This document shows positions 28,179 through 36,333 of a stretch of 64,000 nucleotides of DNA, piece by piece. Both the position numbers and the translations under genes were made by a program. The stretch spans positions 868,001-932,000 of the forward strand of contig NZ_QUNO01000001.1 of the NCBI RefSeq assembly GCF_003387475.1. The letters run 5' to 3'. Under the pieces are notes generated by a model. That model did not search any database and had not been told where the DNA came from. It was given only the letters and a program-made list of their open reading frames with translations. Numbering within the stretch: the first letter of the stretch is position 1; every line of letters begins with the position of its first letter. Source of the DNA: Kutzneria buriramensis. Lineage in GTDB: Bacteria > Actinomycetota > Actinomycetes > Mycobacteriales > Pseudonocardiaceae.

Positions 28179-29182
28179 CGGTACGGCAGCATCGTGCCGA
28201 CGTCCGCCGCCTCGGCCCGGTGCAGGATCATGGCGGCCACGGCGAGGTCCGTTGTGGACAGTCCCCGATGCCAGAACAGGGTCCGCTCGGCGTCGTGCTC
28301 GCGGCCGGGCTTGTGGCCCGCCACGATCTCGCCGATCTCCGCGTGGATCCGCTCCTCCGTCAGGATGCCCGCGTTCAGGTGCGGGCGGAGTGCCCCGAAC
28401 CGCGGGTCGCCCGAGCGGGACTCCCGCCAGTTGTCGACCACGATCTTGTCCACGTCGTCGAGCAGGTCCGGGGCCAACGCGCTGATCGTCCCGTACGGCA
28501 CGAGGAAGCTCCCGGGACGGAGGAACTCCTTGCGTAGCAGCGGCTCCGGTTCCGTCAACCGGGACGCCTCCACCAGCACGTCCGCGCCGTCGAGCGTCTC
28601 CTCCCACGTCGCCGCCACCGTCACCGGCTTGCCCAGCCGCGCCGACAGCCTCGCCGCGAACGGCTCCCGCGACTCCGGCCGGCGGCTGGTCACGCGGATC
28701 TCCGTGAAGTCGAACACCGAGTCCAGCAGCACCACGTTCCACCAGGCCGTGCCGCGTGCCCCGACGTGACCCAGCACCTTGGCGTCCTTGCGGGCCAGGT
28801 ACTTCGCCCCCACCGCCGTCATCGCCCCGGTCCGCGCCTCCGTGATCATCGTGCCGTCCACGATGGCCTTCGGCATGCCCGTCTCCGGGTCGAACAGGCT
28901 GATCAGCGCCATCTCGCTGGGCAGGCCGCGCTCGTAGTTGGCGACGAAGTCGCCCACCACCTTGACGCCGCTCACGCCCTTGTCCGTCAGGCTGCCCCGC
29001 AGCACGTTGAAGTGCCCGCGGCCGCCGTTGTCCGGCACCAGGTGGGTGCGCGGCTCGAACACCACGCGCCCGTTCCCGTGATCGGCCAGCACGTCCTCCA
29101 CCGCCGCCACGATGTCCGCGTCGGTGACCCCCAGCGACTCGATGTCCGCCCCGGACAGGTAGCGCAGCCAGACCGTCGTCAC
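28175..29182 (-). CDS. Ornithine cyclodeaminase/mu-crystallin family protein
   Basis: 335 residues. The N-terminal dimerisation/substrate domain (YLSGADIESLGVTDADIV, then GVSGVKVVGDF with the conserved Lys) is followed by a Rossmann fold (VLGHVGARGTAWWNVVLLDS, about 134; the usual GTGxQA is varied) and SRRPESREPFAARL. The family covers ornithine cyclodeaminase, ketimine reductases and alanine/2,3-diaminopropionate-forming dehydrogenases; the substrate cannot be read. GTG 29182. Coupled by 4-nt overlap to the MIO-less lyase homologue, suggesting sequential or complexed action on one amino acid. Confidence 0.85.
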   Translation of the reverse strand: MTTVWLRYLSGADIESLGVTDADIVAAVEDVLADHGNGRVVFEPRTHLVPDNGGRGHFNVLRGSLTDKGVSGVKVVGDFVANYERGLPSEMALISLFDPETGMPKAIVDGTMITEARTGAMTAVGAKYLARKDAKVLGHVGARGTAWWNVVLLDSVFDFTEIRVTSRRPESREPFAARLSARLGKPVTVAATWEETLDGADVLVEASRLTEPEPLLRKEFLRPGSFLVPYGTISALAPDLLDDVDKIVVDNWRESRSGDPRFGALRPHLNAGILTEERIHAEIGEIVAGHKPGREHDAERTLFWHRGLSTTDLAVAAMILHRAEAADVGTMLPYR

Positions 29183-29221
29183 GTGATCAGCCTAGAGCCT
29201 GCGCCGGCTCCGGGCCCTCGG

Positions 29222-29620
29222 TCAGACCGGGCGGCGGAACGTGAACCAGTCACGTCGCTCCCGCGCGGGCTTGGGCTCCGGTTTTGGCTTGGGCTCGGGC
29301 TCCGGCGAACTCATGACGACGGAGCCGCTGATACTGCCGGCCTGGAAGAGGGTGCCGGTCGGCGTGCCCAGTGCGACATTGAGGACGCCGTGCCCGCGGC
29401 CGCGGGCGGCGACCTCCCACACCGCGGCCAGCTTGGCGGCGAACGCCTCGTCGTCGGCGCAGGCCTGCGCCAGCTGCCCGGCCACCTGCTCGATCCCCGC
29501 CGCGGTGACGTCCACCTTGGCCCCGACGACCACCCGCAGCTGCTGCCACGACCCCTCGTCGCCGATCCGCTCGTCGCCCACCAGCGCGGCGGCGATCGTC
29601 AGCAGCGTCGTCTCGTTCAT
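29222..29620 (-). CDS. Small protein with amyloid/RHIM-like motif
   Basis: 132 residues. An alpha-helical N-terminal domain (about 1-75, with WQQLRVVVGAKVDVTAAGIEQ) is followed by LFQAGSISGSVVMS (about 90-103). The pattern Q-x-G-x-I/V-x-G-x-V resembles bacterial amyloid signalling or RHIM-like motifs that often sit on effectors or NLR-type STAND proteins. A Pro/Glu/Lys repeat linker and the end RRDWFTFRRPV follow. ATG 29620 with GAGGGGG upstream. It lies just downstream of the AfsR-type STAND regulator on the same strand. Motif-to-function link is inference. Confidence 0.6.
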   Translation of the reverse strand: MNETTLLTIAAALVGDERIGDEGSWQQLRVVVGAKVDVTAAGIEQVAGQLAQACADDEAFAAKLAAVWEVAARGRGHGVLNVALGTPTGTLFQAGSISGSVVMSSPEPEPKPKPEPKPARERRDWFTFRRPV

Positions 29621-29726
29621 CGTGTGACCCCCTCGGTCTTGGTTCACACGGTATGTGACGGACGGCATGAGATCGAAGCGCCGCCGATTGGGGTGAGTAG
29701 GGCGCTTCCGGGGAGCGTGAAGCTCC

Positions 29727-32540
29727 TCAGTTGGGGCCGTGGGGCGCAGGGGCATGGTCGAGGGCATCCAGTTGTCGTTGGACGCGGTCGGCGCCTGCGA
29801 AGCGGTGCTGGGCCCGGTAGAGGTCGAGGGCTTGGTGCCAGGCATGGCGGCCCTGGTCGTGTTGGTCGAGGGCGGCGTGGGCTTGGCCGAGCCGGTCGAG
29901 GACGTCGGCTTCGTTGAAGGTGTCGCCAATCTGGCCGCACAGGGCGAGCGACTGCTCGTAGTAGCCGAGGGCTTGAGTGTGCTGGCCGGTGTGGTGGGCG
30001 ATGTAGCCCAGGGTGTCCAACGCGTTCGACACGCCCTCGCGGTAGTGGAGACGGCGGCACAGGGCCAGGGCGGCCTGGCAGTGGGCGTGGGCCTGGTCAT
30101 ACTGGCCGAGCCGAGCCTCGTGCCAGCCCACCTGGTTGAGCGCGTCTGCTTCGCGCACCGGTTGGCCGAGGGGCCGGTAGAGGTTCAGGGCGTGGGTGGC
30201 GTGGCCCAGGGCCCGCTGGTCGTCCCCCTGCTGTTCCCAGACGAACGCGAGAACCCGGTGTGTATGGGCTTGTTCGCGGGTGTCCCCGCGGTCTCCAGCA
30301 GCGGCGAGTGCCTGCTGAAGGTGGTCGAGGGCCTCTGCGGGTCGACCCAGGCGGGCATGGGCGTCACCGAGGTACCGATGCGCCATGGCTGTGGTGGCGT
30401 GATCGTCGAGGCGCGCGGCCGTGGCCAGGGCTGCTTCCCAGACGGTGCGGTAGTCGTGCAGGCGGCCCTGCCTACTGTGGAACGTGGTCAACGTCCAGGC
30501 TAGGTGGACGACCGTGCGGTGCCAGCCTTCGCGCATCACCAGCCGTTGGGTGGCCAGCAGGTTGGGGTTTTCAGCGCTGAACCAGGCCAACGCCGTGGAC
30601 TTGTCCGCCAGGAGGTGGGGACGGCTGCTGGCGGCGGGTGGGCCGCTCTGGAGCGGTTCCCGATGCGGAGCGAGGAGCCGGTCGGCGGCGTGGGCGGTGT
30701 GCAGGTAGTAGTCGACCAGCCGGTGCAGCGCCGCGTCCCGGTCAGGAAGCGGCAGGTGCTGGCGGGCGTGCGCGGCGGCGTGCAGGCGCACGAGGTCGTG
30801 CATGCGGTAACGGCCGGGGAGGTGCTGCTGGATCAGGGAGACCCGTTCCAGGGCGCGCAGCGCCTCACTCACCTCGGCTGCGGGCAGGTCGGTGAGGGAC
30901 TCCGCGGCGGGCAGGGCGATGTCCGGGCCGGGTGCCAGGCCGAGCAACATGAACACCTGGGCCTGGTTCGGTTCAATGGCGGCTACTGACCAGGACAGGG
31001 CGGCGTGGACGCTGGCGGCCGGGTCGCCGGTGTCCAGCGCTCCCAGGCGGGTGGCCGTGTCCCGCAGTTCGGCGGCCAGCGCGGCCAGAAGCGTGTCAGG
31101 TCGCAACGCGGCGCGGGCGGCGACCACGCCCAGGGCCAAGGGCAGGCCTGCGCAACGGTCCACCAGCTCGTCGGCCGCGTCGGGTTCGGCGGCCAGACGC
31201 TCAGGCCCGAGGCGGCCGGCCAGCAGCTCGCGGGCCTCGGCGTCGTCGAGCGTGTCCAGCGCGATCGGCCGGGCGTTGTGCGCGGCGACCAGACCCGCCA
31301 GCCGGTCCCGGCTGGTCACCACGACTGCGCAGGCGGGGCTGCCGGGCAGCAGCGGTTCCACCTGGGCGGTGTCGCGGGCGTTGTCCAGCACGATCAGCAT
31401 CCGCCGGCCGGCGACCAGGCTGCGGTAGAGCGCGGTCTGGGCGTGCAGGCCGGCCGGGATGGCGGCGGGCTGGACGTCGAGGGCGTCGAGGAATCCGCAC
31501 ACCGCCTCCCCGGGCTCCATCGGCTTCCCGGCGGGGGCGTAACCGAGCAGGTCGACGAACAGCTGTCCGTCGGGGAACCTGTCCAGGTTCTGGTAGGCCC
31601 ACTGCAGGGCCAGCCACGTCTTGCCGACACCGCCCCCGCCGCCGATCGCCGACACGACCACGGTGGCGCCCTGGGCGGTCTGCTGGTCCACGGCCTTGGT
31701 CAACGCGGTCAGCTCGCGGTCCCGGCCGACGAACACTCCCGGTGGCGCGGGCAGCTGCCTCGGGGTCACTGCCTGGACTCGCGGTTCGGATACGGGAGCC
31801 GCCAGTGTGTGGTCGGCGGTCAGGATCTGTCGATGCAGGTGCTGCAGCGGCGGGCTGGGATCCGCGCCGAGATCCTCGGACAGGCGCAGTCGGATCCGTT
31901 CGTAGTGCTTCAAGGCGTCGGCCTGCCGGCCACTGCGGTACAGGGCCACCATGAACTGGCTCGCCAGGCGCTCGTCCAGTGGATGCTCACCGGCTTGGGC
32001 GGCGAGCATGCCGAGCAGTTCGGCGTGCTCGCCGCGTCGCAGGCGCAGATCGGTCGCGTCCTGTTCGGCTGTGAGGCGCTCCTGGAGAAGAGTGGCGCGC
32101 ATCGAGGTTACCCAGGGACTGTCCAGACCGCTGAGGGCTTCTCCTCGCCAGAGTCGCAGTGCCTGTTCGAAGAGGTCCAGTGCCTGCTCACCGTTCTCGG
32201 TGGATCGCGCCTGGTCGACCAGCGTGCGGAACTGGTACAGGTCCACCGCCTGCTGGTCGACGGTGAGCAGGTACCCGCCGAGGTGTCGCGCGATCGTCAC
32301 CTCCGGAGCGCCGGCCAGGGCCTGGCGCAGCCGAGAGACATAGCTGGACAGCGTCCCCCGCACTCGGTGCGGGAGTGCGCCGCTCCACACACGTTCGGCG
32401 AACTGGTCGATGGACACCGGGTAGTTGGCATCGACCAACAAGACGGCCAGCACGCATCGCTGCCGCGCGGGTCCGACGTCGACAGCGTGGCCGTCGAGAT
32501 CGGCACGGACGTCTCCGAGCAGGCTGAACCGAACCACCAC
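29727..32540 (-). CDS. AfsR/SARP-type regulator with NB-ARC and TPR domains
   Basis: About 937 residues. Order: OmpR-like winged helix (FSLLGDVRADLDG start, about 1-95), bacterial transcriptional activation domain (about 96-245), NB-ARC STAND ATPase with P-loop AIGGGGGVGKTWLALQWA (about 295) and Walker B RMLIVLDNARD (about 380), winged-helix arm, then TPR repeats to the C-terminus (about 650-920). Such proteins activate secondary-metabolite or development genes after ligand/ATP switching. Start is uncertain: GTG 32540 has GGAAG 7 nt upstream, but ATGs at 32582 to 32621 are in frame. No biosynthetic cluster is visible in the window. Confidence 0.88.
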   Translation of the reverse strand: MVVRFSLLGDVRADLDGHAVDVGPARQRCVLAVLLVDANYPVSIDQFAERVWSGALPHRVRGTLSSYVSRLRQALAGAPEVTIARHLGGYLLTVDQQAVDLYQFRTLVDQARSTENGEQALDLFEQALRLWRGEALSGLDSPWVTSMRATLLQERLTAEQDATDLRLRRGEHAELLGMLAAQAGEHPLDERLASQFMVALYRSGRQADALKHYERIRLRLSEDLGADPSPPLQHLHRQILTADHTLAAPVSEPRVQAVTPRQLPAPPGVFVGRDRELTALTKAVDQQTAQGATVVVSAIGGGGGVGKTWLALQWAYQNLDRFPDGQLFVDLLGYAPAGKPMEPGEAVCGFLDALDVQPAAIPAGLHAQTALYRSLVAGRRMLIVLDNARDTAQVEPLLPGSPACAVVVTSRDRLAGLVAAHNARPIALDTLDDAEARELLAGRLGPERLAAEPDAADELVDRCAGLPLALGVVAARAALRPDTLLAALAAELRDTATRLGALDTGDPAASVHAALSWSVAAIEPNQAQVFMLLGLAPGPDIALPAAESLTDLPAAEVSEALRALERVSLIQQHLPGRYRMHDLVRLHAAAHARQHLPLPDRDAALHRLVDYYLHTAHAADRLLAPHREPLQSGPPAASSRPHLLADKSTALAWFSAENPNLLATQRLVMREGWHRTVVHLAWTLTTFHSRQGRLHDYRTVWEAALATAARLDDHATTAMAHRYLGDAHARLGRPAEALDHLQQALAAAGDRGDTREQAHTHRVLAFVWEQQGDDQRALGHATHALNLYRPLGQPVREADALNQVGWHEARLGQYDQAHAHCQAALALCRRLHYREGVSNALDTLGYIAHHTGQHTQALGYYEQSLALCGQIGDTFNEADVLDRLGQAHAALDQHDQGRHAWHQALDLYRAQHRFAGADRVQRQLDALDHAPAPHGPN

Positions 32541-33275
32541 TCCGCCACTTCCAGCCGGTGTCACTGGGTTCTCGCACAGCATCTGACCAGGGGATGGCAT
32601 CGACATGGCAACGATGCACACGATCGGTCGAGCACAGTTCTACATGCGGCGGTCCTGCATTGGTGCAAGGGGGGACCAAGGGGGGAGGACCAGTGCAGGA
32701 TCGCCGCGCCCGCGATCCACGTCGTCTCGGACGAGCTGCGGGTTCCTGGCCGGGCAACCTTTCTGTGCACCATCGGCGTCGTCGGCGCGCCCGTTCGACT
32801 TCCGCCGAGGGGTGTGCCATGCCTTGCACGGTGGATGGTGCGACGGTTGAGTCCGGTCCCGCCGGCGATCCGCTGCGGGGCCAAGATCTCTGTCGGCGAC
32901 CTCCGCCACCAGAACGGACCAGCAGCAGGGTGCCGGGTTGCCGGTCGGGACAACTCTGATTTGGGGCTTGGACCAGATCGCGACGAGACCGAGGGGAACC
33001 GGTGGGAAACGCCGCTCGTTGATCTGGATGCCCGGTTCCCTTGGAACTTGGGCGTTTCCCTTGTGAGGGCTTGTGCCGAGCCCTTCGGCCTCGCCAGACG
33101 CAGCGTAGGCCGCGTGTCGACAAGGGAGGGTGTCCATGGCCCCATCGCGCTCGGACGAGAGATGGCGGACTGTCCGATCTGCCCTGGAAAGCTGGTCCCG
33201 GACGGTCCGCCTCTGCTTGATCCTCCTCGCCATCGGCGTTCCAAGCCACGCCGTTGCCTGGCTGATCATGCGTTG

Positions 33276-33333
33276 AGACAGCTCCATCTCGTACGGCTGC
33301 CCGAGCGTGCCACTCGGGCAGCCGTACCTGTCT
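33276..33333. repeat. Long hairpin (terminator or structured RNA)
   Basis: 15-bp perfect stem (33291-33305 with 33313-33327, 7-nt loop) extended after an internal bulge by AGACAG/CTGTCT (33276-33281 with 33328-33333). There is no adjacent gene that it obviously ends. Confidence 0.65.
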
Positions 33334-33360
33334 AACGAAGGACAGTTCCCGACGACGCAG

Positions 33361-33380
33361 TTGGTTGAGCGATCAACCAA
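33361..33380. promoter_or_regulatory. Perfect 8+8 palindrome
   Basis: TTGGTTGA-GCGA-TCAACCAA, perfect arms with a 4-nt centre, 27 nt after the long hairpin. Looks like a dimeric-regulator operator or recombinase arm site; no gene is attached. Confidence 0.45.
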
Positions 33381-33532
33381 GATGGCTCACGTCGCGACGA
33401 GATGTGCGATCGGATCATCGTGACCGGGTCGGCGCCGCGTCGCGGATTGCTCCCCCGATGCGGACGCCCAGGACCCCAGCTGCTCCGCCAGATACGGCTG
33501 GACCCGGCTGGGTCTTGGGCCGTGGGAGATCA

Positions 33533-33646
33533 CCAGGGGACAAGACGGCGCCGACCGGCGGAACGCGTCCCCGCTGGTCGGCGCCGTCAGGCCCGGGTGG
33601 ATCAGGCCTGCTTGGTCTCCCAGAAGATCTGAGTCAATCTCCGGAC
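33533..33646. repeat. Left copy of the sodN 3' end plus terminator (candidate attL)
   Basis: Bases 33602-33630 are identical (29 bp) to the last codons and stop of sodN at 37737-37765. Left of the core, a diverged copy of the sodN terminator is present (stem 33544-33556 with 33576-33588), aligning to 37674-37724 with a shared loop segment ACGCGTC. Right of the core a further 15 nt match sodN coding sequence except for a 1-nt indel, so this copy cannot encode the gene. Confidence 0.75.
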
Positions 33647-33858
33647 CTAGGGAGACTGTTACGCCAGATGGACCAGCGATGGCGTGTCATCCGCTTAGAT
33701 GTTGAACTTGCAACGCTCCGAAGGCCGCCGGTAACTCAAGATGGCGCATACCGCTGTCCGACCACGTTGCGCATCAGTTGAAGCCGGTGCGTGCACCGGT
33801 CGAACCACGACAGCAGCAGCACGGCGCGCTGTGTTCACACTTTCTTCTCTTCATCAAG

Positions 33859-33880
33859 GCGGCCCCCTTGCGGGGGCCGC
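33859..33880. terminator. GC-rich hairpin
   Basis: GCGGCCCCC (33859-33867), TTGC loop, GGGGGCCGC (33872-33880). Strong terminator-like structure within the gene-poor stretch of the putative element. Confidence 0.55.
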
Positions 33881-34021
33881 TCGGCCGCTCGGTCGGGGCC
33901 CGGCTCCGCCACCCACCCGGCGTCCGTCGGCCCCCGCGAGCCGCGTTGAGAGGAAGAGATGTCCTCGCCGGACGGGCAGGCCAACAGGATGGTGGGAAGG
34001 GGGGCGCGCTGCGGTTCGGGA

Positions 34022-34174
34022 GGGGCCTAGCTCCGCGCCATCCCGTCGACCTCCCCGAGGGCAATCACGCGTGTCAAGGGGGCCGTTCCAGCGTCCGCCG
34101 CCGGCCTGGGCGGAGGTGCCCCCTTGACACGCATGATCGGGCAGAGCCAGGTCGACGGGATGGCGCGAGGCCCC
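34022..34174. repeat. Long imperfect inverted repeat (candidate origin or transfer site)
   Basis: Three matched blocks in nested order: 34022-34028/34168-34174 (7 bp), 34034-34052/34149-34167 (19 bp, perfect) and 34069-34083/34118-34132 (15 bp, perfect), with a GC-rich centre. A 153-nt cruciform of this type upstream of an element's regulatory gene is typical of single-strand origins or oriT-like sites in actinomycete integrative elements; this role is inference. Confidence 0.65.
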
Positions 34175-34363
34175 ACCCTAGGTACGAGTCACCTTCCAAG
34201 ATCGTCGGTTGTGTTGTCGGCGCGCTATTGGCGCTGGTCAGTGGGGTCAGTCACGGTCACTTAGGACTCGCGCTGAGCGCATCTCAGCGTGGTATCGACG
34301 CACATCCGCTGCCTTCCTAGCCCGAGCACCTCTCTTCGACGGTCAGGCCGGATGCCCGGTTGG

Positions 34364-34392
34364 TTGTGTTCTACCTAGGGGCTAGGTAGAGT
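34364..34392 (+). promoter_or_regulatory. Promoter and palindromic operator of the PadR gene
   Basis: TTGTGT (34364-34369), 17-nt spacer, TAGAGT (34387-34392). CTACCTAG-GGG-CTAGGTAG (34371-34389) is a perfect palindrome overlapping the spacer and -10. The transcription start would fall about at ATG 34399, implying a leaderless, autorepressed mRNA. Confidence 0.65.
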
Positions 34393-34398
34393 AAGCCC

Positions 34399-34746
34399 AT
34401 GCCCCGACCACCGCGTGAACCCCGGATGACGCAACCCACGCAAGCGGTGCTGCGCGCTCTGGTCGCCGAACCCACCCATGAGTTCTACGGGTTGGAGTTG
34501 GGTGCGATAGCAGGCTTGCCAAGCGGCACTGTCCACCCCATCCTGGCCCGTCTGGAAGCTTGTGGCTGGCTGGTCAGTCACTGGGAAGATCTCGACCCGC
34601 ACACGGAGGGACGACCCCGGCGCCGGTATTACCAGCTCACACCTGACGGTGCTGTGCGTGCTCGCGCCGCTCTAGCTCGTGCCAAGGCTGCCACAGCCAA
34701 GCTTCAGCACCGGCTCAGGCCTGATTTGGCGGGGGGAGCGGTGTGA
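34399..34746 (+). CDS. PadR-family winged-helix transcriptional regulator
   Basis: 115 residues. The winged helix-turn-helix is clear: TQAVLRALVAEPTHEFYGLEL, GLPSGTVHPILARLEACGWL (recognition helix) and GRPRRRYYQLTPDGAVRARAAL (wing and C-terminal helix). PadR proteins are usually autoregulated repressors. Start ATG 34399 has no Shine-Dalgarno, consistent with leaderless translation; a palindrome covers its promoter. Codon use is less GC-biased than in housekeeping neighbours. GTGA overlap couples it to the coiled-coil protein. It is probably the regulator of the putative element. Confidence 0.85.
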   Translation: MPRPPREPRMTQPTQAVLRALVAEPTHEFYGLELGAIAGLPSGTVHPILARLEACGWLVSHWEDLDPHTEGRPRRRYYQLTPDGAVRARAALARAKAATAKLQHRLRPDLAGGAV

Positions 34747-35633
34747 GCGAGTACCGCTTCAACTCCGACGGGCGACCTGATCTCGACACCGTCTGCCTTT
34801 ACGCCCGCAGTGTTGTCTCCAAGATCCGTGGAGCTCAACATTATAGCTCCGCCGCCAGCGCTATCGCTACAGCTGAACTCGATGCTGCAGCCGCAGCCTT
34901 CGCGCAAGCCAGGGCCCACGCTAGAGCTTGTACTGAAGCGTACGAAGATACAGTACGCAGCCTGGAACTCATCGAAGTCCGCGCACGTGAGCTCGCCCAA
35001 GTTGAGACACGTACACGCGCTAAAGCCCAGGCCCATGAGATCCATGTCCGCGAGCTTTATCGAGCTCGCGCCGAAGGTGAGGTCCGCGCCCGCGAGCTGG
35101 CTGAAGCTCGCGCCGAAGCTGATGCCCGCGCTAAAGCCTGTGCCTACGCCGAGGACCGCGCCCGCGAGGTAGCCATTGCCCGCAGCATTGAACACTCCCT
35201 GATCGACGCACATAACATGTCCATCGCGCTGTCCCAAGCCCTCGCTGTCGTCCCGGTCAATCCCACTTACCTCGCCCGCGCCGATCTCCTGACCCATGAG
35301 CTCGCTAAGCCGGATGTTGGCTCTCTCGCCCGCGCCTACGACATCGCAGTCAACCTCTTCGAGTCTTTGAATGCACTCAGAGCGACAGAGGTTGTTGCCG
35401 TCCCAGCCCCACCAGTAGCGCGTTCGGCCGTACGTCTGATTGAAACCGCGGTTCGTGTGCTACCCACTGCGGACCGTTCGCGCTACAGCGAGGAATTCCG
35501 CGCCGAGCTGGCCGAATTGGCTGGCCGACGCAAGCAGGTGATCTATGCGCTGCGTCTAGTCAGTCATGCGTACTCGCTGCGCCGCAGCCTAACCGATCCC
35601 GCTCACCGACGTCGAGCCGCTAGCGGAGGGTGA
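34743..35633 (+). CDS. Ala/Arg/Glu-rich coiled-coil protein coupled to PadR gene
   Basis: 296 residues. The middle (about 40-150) is a long charged helix with repeated RARELAE/RAEADARAKA-like units, a probable coiled coil. The C-terminal part (about 215-290) carries AVRLIETAVRVLPTADRSRY and EEFRAELAELAGRRKQVIYA, a pattern that I recall in PadR-linked actinomycete proteins with short helices preceding membrane or permease domains; here no membrane helix follows. Unknown function. GTG 34743 overlaps the PadR stop. Codons such as GCT and CTC/CTT are mixed, unlike the strongly GC-ending flanking genes. Confidence 0.7.
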   Translation: MSEYRFNSDGRPDLDTVCLYARSVVSKIRGAQHYSSAASAIATAELDAAAAAFAQARAHARACTEAYEDTVRSLELIEVRARELAQVETRTRAKAQAHEIHVRELYRARAEGEVRARELAEARAEADARAKACAYAEDRAREVAIARSIEHSLIDAHNMSIALSQALAVVPVNPTYLARADLLTHELAKPDVGSLARAYDIAVNLFESLNALRATEVVAVPAPPVARSAVRLIETAVRVLPTADRSRYSEEFRAELAELAGRRKQVIYALRLVSHAYSLRRSLTDPAHRRRAASGG

Positions 35634-35639
35634 CCAACA

Positions 35640-36191
35640 ATGCCCACTGCTGTTCCCGCAGGCAAGCCAGAACGGGACCCCACCACAGTGATCGCCCTGA
35701 TCTATCGCGTTGTGGACGAACCCCGGAGGGTCCTGGCACTGCTGGTCATCGTCCTTCCAGTCCTGGCTGCTGCCACCCAGTTACTGGTCCCAACCGCGAC
35801 CCTGTTCGGAATCCCCACACCCGCACTGTGGTGGTCAGCGACTGGTTCTCTGGGCGGCGGCTGGCTGCTGCGGACTGGACTGCGACGCCTGAACAGTCGG
35901 TCCGATCGCATGGACGGACTCACAGTTGGTGGTCACAGCCAGCATCGCCCTCAGTCGGACGCGGAACGCGTACGGAGCGTCTCACGGCGTACGTCGCCCG
36001 GTCTAGTTGCACTGCAACCGCCTCTGCCTGTCTGCGATGCTGCGGAGGGTGGTCTGGGTGGCGGGGCCGAGACCCCTCCCGTGGATGTCAACGCCAGATC
36101 ATCACCCGCGCTTACCCCGCGTATTCAACACCAAACGACCACGGATGCCGGTCCACGCTGGACGACGTACGACCGCCAGATTACCTTGTGA
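35640..36191 (+). CDS. Small two-helix membrane protein
   Basis: 183 residues. Two hydrophobic segments (VLALLVIVLPVLAAATQLLV, about 31-50, and ALWWSATGSLGGGWLLRTG, about 62-80) lie in the N-terminal 90 residues; the rest is low-complexity and polar, possibly frame-drifted or simply non-conserved. ATG 35640 with GGAGGG upstream; 6 nt after the coiled-coil gene, so third in the PadR operon. It may supply the membrane part that the preceding protein lacks. Confidence 0.6.
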   Translation: MPTAVPAGKPERDPTTVIALIYRVVDEPRRVLALLVIVLPVLAAATQLLVPTATLFGIPTPALWWSATGSLGGGWLLRTGLRRLNSRSDRMDGLTVGGHSQHRPQSDAERVRSVSRRTSPGLVALQPPLPVCDAAEGGLGGGAETPPVDVNARSSPALTPRIQHQTTTDAGPRWTTYDRQITL

Positions 36192-36228
36192 CACAAGGAA
36201 AAGCGCCGCAACGGCAGACAACGGCAAA

Positions 36229-36272
36229 TGTGGATCACGAATCCGTAGGTTCTGGGTTCGAGCCCCAAGCGA
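36229..36272 (+). pseudogene. tRNA 3'-half-like fragment
   Basis: The sequence has a tRNA T-arm (CTGGG-TTCGAGC-CCCAA with one C-A mismatch at the stem base), an acceptor-like GCGAGCC and, upstream, an anticodon-arm-like GTGGA-TCACGAA-TCCGT. No matching 5' acceptor strand (GGCTCGC) lies in the preceding 80 nt, so it is not a functional tRNA. Such fragments are common scars of elements that integrate at tRNA 3' ends. The anticodon would be ACG (Arg) if intact. Confidence 0.45.
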
Positions 36273-36333
36273 GCCGAAGATCATCTCCATGCCTTTCCGT
36301 CATCAAACGATGCTAAGGCTGAACGGGTGAATG

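Larger units (their letters stand above)
32541..34398. other. 1.86-kb gene-poor, hairpin-rich region
   Basis: I find no protein family in any frame; open frames are Arg/Pro-rich, lack ribosome sites and look non-coding. The region instead holds several strong structures listed separately: hairpin 33276-33333, palindrome 33361-33380, the sodN 3'-end copy with terminator 33533-33646, hairpin 33859-33880, long inverted repeat 34022-34174 and a small CGCTGAG-N5-CTCAGCG palindrome at 34271-34289. Confidence 0.55.

Noticed and set aside
29727-32540. AfsR-like gene as part of an antibiotic biosynthetic cluster
   Set aside because: No PKS, NRPS, terpene or tailoring cluster lies within the window around it.
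31005-33335. A 776-codon plus-strand frame opposite the AfsR-like gene
   Set aside because: Low-complexity shadow of the SARP-NB-ARC-TPR gene, no ribosome site or domain.
36200-36275. A complete tRNA gene
   Set aside because: T-arm and 3' acceptor-like strand are present, but no 5' acceptor or D-arm partner exists; kept only as a fragment.
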